Positions 5,258-7,922 of a stretch of 7,922 nt of DNA are shown here, piece by piece. Where the stretch lies: positions 1 to 7,922 of the forward strand of contig WLNM01000046.1 in the NCBI GenBank assembly GCA_009699825.1, written 5' to 3'. The translations under genes were made by a program, and so were the position numbers. The number at the start of each line of letters is the position of its first letter. Position 1 is the first letter of the stretch. This DNA is from Actinomycetota bacterium (lineage in GTDB: Bacteria > Actinomycetota > Actinomycetes > Nanopelagicales > Nanopelagicaceae). Below the pieces are notes generated by a model that searched no databases, was not told the origin of the DNA, and saw only the letters and a list, made by a program, of their open reading frames with translations.

Positions 5258-5845
5258 ATGAAGATCAGGAAAGTATTTTTCGCGATCTGGGCAACCATTG
5301 CGACCCTACTTTTTGTCACCAGTGCCCAGCCAACGGCCTACGGTCTGGAATTTCCGATGACCACTCGACTCGTACTTCCAGATGCTCCTGCAGGGACCGC
5401 GCTCTTGGTGGTTGCTCCATCGACTGCGAGATCTGTTTCGGCATCGCTGACATCGGCTTTTGATTCCAGGCGGGCGGTTTTCTCAAGTGAGATCGCCCTG
5501 GTTTCAGCGATGAGCCTTTCGATAGAAGCTGCTCGCAAACCTTTGGGTGCTAAGAAATTTGCTAAAGAAATGATGGCCACCGAATACGGCTGGGGCGATG
5601 AGCAGTACACATGCCTTAGTCGCCTCTGGACAAAAGAGAGCCATTGGAATTACAAAGCACGCAATCCACGATCTGGTGCTCACGGAATTGCCCAAGCACT
5701 TCCTGCTACAAAGATGGATAAGGTCGGAACTGATTGGCGAACAAATCCAGTTACTCAAATTCAATGGGGACTTCTTTATATTTCAGAACGTTATAACTCT
5801 CCATGCGCAGCATGGAACAAATGGCGCAGGAGTAACTACTACTAA
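5258..5845 (+). CDS. Secreted lytic transglycosylase-like wall protein
   Basis: A 195-aa exported protein. A signal peptide is clear: KIRK, then a hydrophobic core (about residues 6-22), with likely cleavage after AYG (29). A low-complexity Ala/Ser-rich linker region (about 30-105) follows. The C-terminal domain (about 108-195) has the actinobacterial SLT-like pattern: CLSRLWTKESHWNYKA with probable catalytic E127, SGAHGIAQALP, KMDKVGTDWRTNPVTQIQWG, and YNSPCAAWNKW. C119 and C183 could form a disulfide. Such proteins cleave or remodel peptidoglycan at the cell surface; they are often annotated as transglycosylase SLT domain or aggregation-promoting-factor-like proteins. The usual C-terminal GWY is NYY here. 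The gene has its own leader with a hairpin and a strong ribosome binding site, and its stop overlaps the convergent fumarase stop. Enzyme activity is family inference. Confidence 0.87.
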   Translation: MKIRKVFFAIWATIATLLFVTSAQPTAYGLEFPMTTRLVLPDAPAGTALLVVAPSTARSVSASLTSAFDSRRAVFSSEIALVSAMSLSIEAARKPLGAKKFAKEMMATEYGWGDEQYTCLSRLWTKESHWNYKARNPRSGAHGIAQALPATKMDKVGTDWRTNPVTQIQWGLLYISERYNSPCAAWNKWRRSNYY

Positions 5846-7497
5846 ATCGGCTTTTTCCCGATTGTTAGTGGCTTAGAAGTTTCTGCAAAAAAATCATTTC
5901 CTTTATCGTCAACAACTATAAATGCAGGAAAATCAACGACATCGATTTTCCATACAGCTTCCATTCCCAACTCTTCGAAGTCCAAGACTTCAACTTTTTT
6001 AATGCAATCTTGAGCAAGTCGCGCTGCTGGTCCGCCAATTGAACCTAGGTAAAAACCACTATGTGTTTTGCATGCGTTTGTAACAGCAAGTGAGCGATTA
6101 CCTTTTGCCAACATTACAAAGGAACCACCGCGGGATTGGAAATACTCAACGTAAGAATCCATACGTCCAGCCGTAGTTGGGCCGAATGAACCTGATGCGT
6201 AGCCCGCAGGAGTTTTCGCAGGACCTGCGTAATAAACAGCGTAATCTTTTAAGTACGAAGGCATTGGTGCACCAGCATCCATTGCTTCTTTAATCTTTGC
6301 GTGTGCTAAATCGCGTGCTACAACGAGTGTTCCAGAAAGTGAGAGTCGAGTTTTAACTGGATGCTTCGATAACTCTGCACGAATCTTTTCCATCGGTTGG
6401 TTCAAATCAATATTTACTACGCCATCTTCTAGGTGTTCATCGTGAGTATCAGGCAAGAAACGAGCAGGATCGCGCTCCATTTCTTCAATAAAAATGCCCT
6501 CTTTAGTGATCTTGGCTTTTGCTTGACGGTCGGCAGAACACGAGACCGCTATAGCAATTGGAAGTGATGCGCCGTGGCGCGGCAAACGAACAACGCGAAC
6601 ATCGTGACAGAAATACTTTCCACCAAATTGGGCACCAATACCAAGAGTCCGCGTGAGTTCGAGAACTTCTTTTTCTAGTGCAATGTCTCTAAAACCATGA
6701 CCAGTTTTGGCATCACCCGATGTAGGAAGTGAATCTAAGTAATGCGTACTTGCCAACTTTGCAGTTTTTACAGTGTGCTCGGCGCTAGTGCCACCAATAA
6801 CTATTGCAAGGTGATAGGGAGGACACGCTGCAGTTCCGATTGAGCGAAGTTTTTCATCCAACCACGACATAAAACTTGAAGGGTTGAGAATAGCTTTTGT
6901 CTCTTGATACAAAAATGATTTATTCGCGCTACCGCCGCCTTTGGCAATGTAGAGAAAGTTGTACTCATCTGGATGATCACTATCGGCAAAAATTTCAATC
7001 TGAGCCGGTAAGTTATTTCCAGTGTTCTTTTCTTCCCATGTTGTTACAGGAGCGAGTTGAGAGTACCGAAGGTTTAAAGTTGTAAAAGCGTTATATATTC
7101 CTTTTGAAATAACCTCTTCATCTTTACTCTGCGTAAAAATATTTTGGCCTTTTTTTGCCATGACAAGAGCGGTACCTGTGTCTTGGCACATAGGCAAAAT
7201 TCCACCAGCTGAAATATTCGCATTCTTTAAGAGATCTAGAGCCACAAAGCGATCATTGGGAGAACTCTCTGGATCTTTCAAAATACTCGCTAATTGTTCG
7301 AGGTGGGCTGTGCGTAAATAATGTGAAATATCGTGCATCGCAGTTGAAGTAAGCATTTCAATTGCTTCTGGAGCTACGACAAGAATTTCTCGATTGCCAA
7401 TTTTTTCTACCGAGATGCCCGCTTTGCCAAGATTGCGATACTGGGTTGTGTCTTTGCCAATTGGAAGTAAGTCACTGTATGAAAAATCGGGGGCCAT
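5842..7497 (-). CDS. fumA: Class I fumarate hydratase ([4Fe-4S], FumA/FumB type)
   Basis: Converts fumarate and water to L-malate in the TCA cycle, in the cytoplasm. At 551 aa it is full length (E. coli FumA is 548 aa) and has both the N-terminal Fe-S hydro-lyase alpha domain and the C-terminal beta (swivel) domain, fused as in bacterial class I enzymes. The three cluster cysteines are visible: C104 (LPMCQDTGTA), C225 (AACPPYHL) and C320 (AVSCSADRQ), matching E. coli C105, C224 and C318. Other family motifs are GGTSAEHTVKTAK and, in the beta domain, GSFGPTTAGRMDSY with NACKTHSGFYLGSIGG. The start ATG 7497 comes 1 nt after the xseB stop (TAAAATG) with no clear Shine-Dalgarno, so translation is likely coupled. 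The cluster is oxygen-sensitive, unlike class II FumC, which mycobacteria have at the matching locus (Rv1098c). No second fumarase is visible here. Confidence 0.95.
   Translation of the reverse strand: MAPDFSYSDLLPIGKDTTQYRNLGKAGISVEKIGNREILVVAPEAIEMLTSTAMHDISHYLRTAHLEQLASILKDPESSPNDRFVALDLLKNANISAGGILPMCQDTGTALVMAKKGQNIFTQSKDEEVISKGIYNAFTTLNLRYSQLAPVTTWEEKNTGNNLPAQIEIFADSDHPDEYNFLYIAKGGGSANKSFLYQETKAILNPSSFMSWLDEKLRSIGTAACPPYHLAIVIGGTSAEHTVKTAKLASTHYLDSLPTSGDAKTGHGFRDIALEKEVLELTRTLGIGAQFGGKYFCHDVRVVRLPRHGASLPIAIAVSCSADRQAKAKITKEGIFIEEMERDPARFLPDTHDEHLEDGVVNIDLNQPMEKIRAELSKHPVKTRLSLSGTLVVARDLAHAKIKEAMDAGAPMPSYLKDYAVYYAGPAKTPAGYASGSFGPTTAGRMDSYVEYFQSRGGSFVMLAKGNRSLAVTNACKTHSGFYLGSIGGPAARLAQDCIKKVEVLDFEELGMEAVWKIDVVDFPAFIVVDDKGNDFFAETSKPLTIGKKPI
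5845..5863. terminator. Short hairpin at the transglycosylase/fumarase convergence
   Basis: AATCGG (5845-5850) and CCGATT (5858-5863) form a 6-bp stem with a 7-nt loop (CTTTTTC), placed directly at the shared stop codons (5842-5845) of the two converging genes. There is no T-run after the stem on either strand; the only T tract is inside the loop. It could act as a weak bidirectional end signal or RNA 3' end stabiliser, but the stem is short and may be chance. Confidence 0.25.
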
Positions 7498-7498
7498 T

Positions 7499-7699
7499 TT
7501 ATTCTGCTTTAGGTTTCGCTGCGCTTAACTTCTTACGTGCACCATCTAGCCACTCTTGGCAGATTGCCGCCAATTCTTCGCCACGCTCCCATAATTTTAA
7601 TGATTCTTCTAGCGTTGCACTTCCGGCTTCTAGGGAAGTTACAACGTGCGCTAACTCTTCACGCGCTGCTTCATAGGAAAGCTTTTTCTCCGTAGCCAT
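7499..7699 (-). CDS. xseB: Exodeoxyribonuclease VII small subunit
   Basis: The small subunit of exonuclease VII, which with several XseB copies per XseA degrades single-stranded DNA to oligonucleotides in repair and recombination. The 66-aa protein is mostly helical and shows the family pattern SYEAAREELAHVVTSLEAG, then LEESLKLWERGEEL and CQEWLDGARKKL. It is slightly short for the family (usually about 70-85 aa) but complete. The start ATG 7699 has AAGGAG about 12 nt upstream (minus strand), a little far, and lies 20 nt after the xseA stop. It is followed 1 nt later by fumarase. The xseA-xseB pair confirms the call. Confidence 0.95.
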   Translation of the reverse strand: MATEKKLSYEAAREELAHVVTSLEAGSATLEESLKLWERGEELAAICQEWLDGARKKLSAAKPKAE

Positions 7700-7719
7700 G
7701 TGATAAATGTACTCCTTGC

Positions 7720-7922
7720 TTATTTATCTGTAACTGTGGCGTTGGTCTCGCCCACAGCAAGTCGTAAGCGAAGTTTTTGACCAAATTTCAAACTCTTGGC
7801 ATCGCGAGCAATCGAGCCATCATCTAGTTGCACAACTGAATAACCACGATCCAAAGTTGCTTGCGGTGAAAGCGCTCTGACACGAGCACGAACATGTGTG
7901 AGATCTTCTGCGGCAAGTTTTA
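7720..7922 (-). CDS. xseA: Exodeoxyribonuclease VII large subunit, C-terminal part (partial)
   Basis: The last 66 residues of XseA can be read on the minus strand from the window edge to TAA at 7720-7722. Recognisable parts are LAAEDLTHVRARVRALSP, then ATLDRGYSVVQLDDG (the conserved L-x-R-G-Y near the XseA C-terminus), and GQKLRLRLAVGET with a short end. XseA is the catalytic subunit; its OB-fold and nuclease core lie beyond the window. Its stop is 20 nt before xseB, the standard xseA-xseB operon. Confidence 0.93.
   Translation of the reverse strand, partial: KLAAEDLTHVRARVRALSPQATLDRGYSVVQLDDGSIARDAKSLKFGQKLRLRLAVGETNATVTDK

Noticed and set aside
5221..5463. Alternative plus-strand frame of 80 codons over the transglycosylase start
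   Set aside because: It runs through the leader and signal-peptide region in another frame, has unnatural composition, and the Shine-Dalgarno serves ATG 5258.
6897..7676. Plus-strand frames opposite fumarase and xseB
   Set aside because: They lie antisense to well-supported genes and lack ribosome binding sites and family features.

Overview
The window looks like a streamlined, rather AT-rich genome of an actinobacterium. The gene set and order (greA next to a DUF4307 gene, SURF1, DUF3817, a short Z-prenyl diphosphate synthase, PIN-PhoH, fumarase, xseB, xseA) follow the Mycobacterium tuberculosis stretch around Rv1080c-Rv1108c, with many intervening genes missing. The modest GC content (judged by eye, not counted), tiny intergenic gaps, overlapping stop codons and apparent leaderless starts suggest a small-genome freshwater lineage such as Nanopelagicales (acI). 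That placement is inference.

Layout: 1-830 (+) holds the last codons of an ABC transporter ATPase and its DrrB-like membrane partner, coupled by an ATGA overlap. 827-1743 (-) holds greA and a DUF4307 membrane protein, each with a likely promoter of its own placed so close to the ATG that the mRNA would be leaderless or nearly so. 1781-5023 (+) is a tight five-gene operon: a 45-aa membrane protein that is easily missed, a SURF1-like cytochrome oxidase assembly factor, a DUF3817 membrane protein, a cis-prenyltransferase carrying the short-chain (Leu) signature, and PIN-PhoH (PhoH2). The last four are joined by gaps of 3-9 nt or overlap, and three of them use non-ATG starts. 5024-5257 is the only sizeable non-coding stretch. 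It holds a nested hairpin with competing pairings upstream of a strong Shine-Dalgarno, leading into a secreted lytic-transglycosylase-like protein (5258-5845, +). 5842-7922 (-) is xseA (3' end), xseB and class I fumarase in one transcript direction.

The genes are mostly core housekeeping: transcript elongation rescue, respiratory chain assembly, prenyl lipid synthesis, RNA processing, wall remodelling, TCA cycle and DNA repair. No mobile element, CRISPR array, tRNA or rRNA was seen. The points most worth following up are the leader element at 5146-5228, the product length of the prenyltransferase, the unlisted 45-aa gene, and the way both convergent gene pairs share their stop codons at a hairpin.
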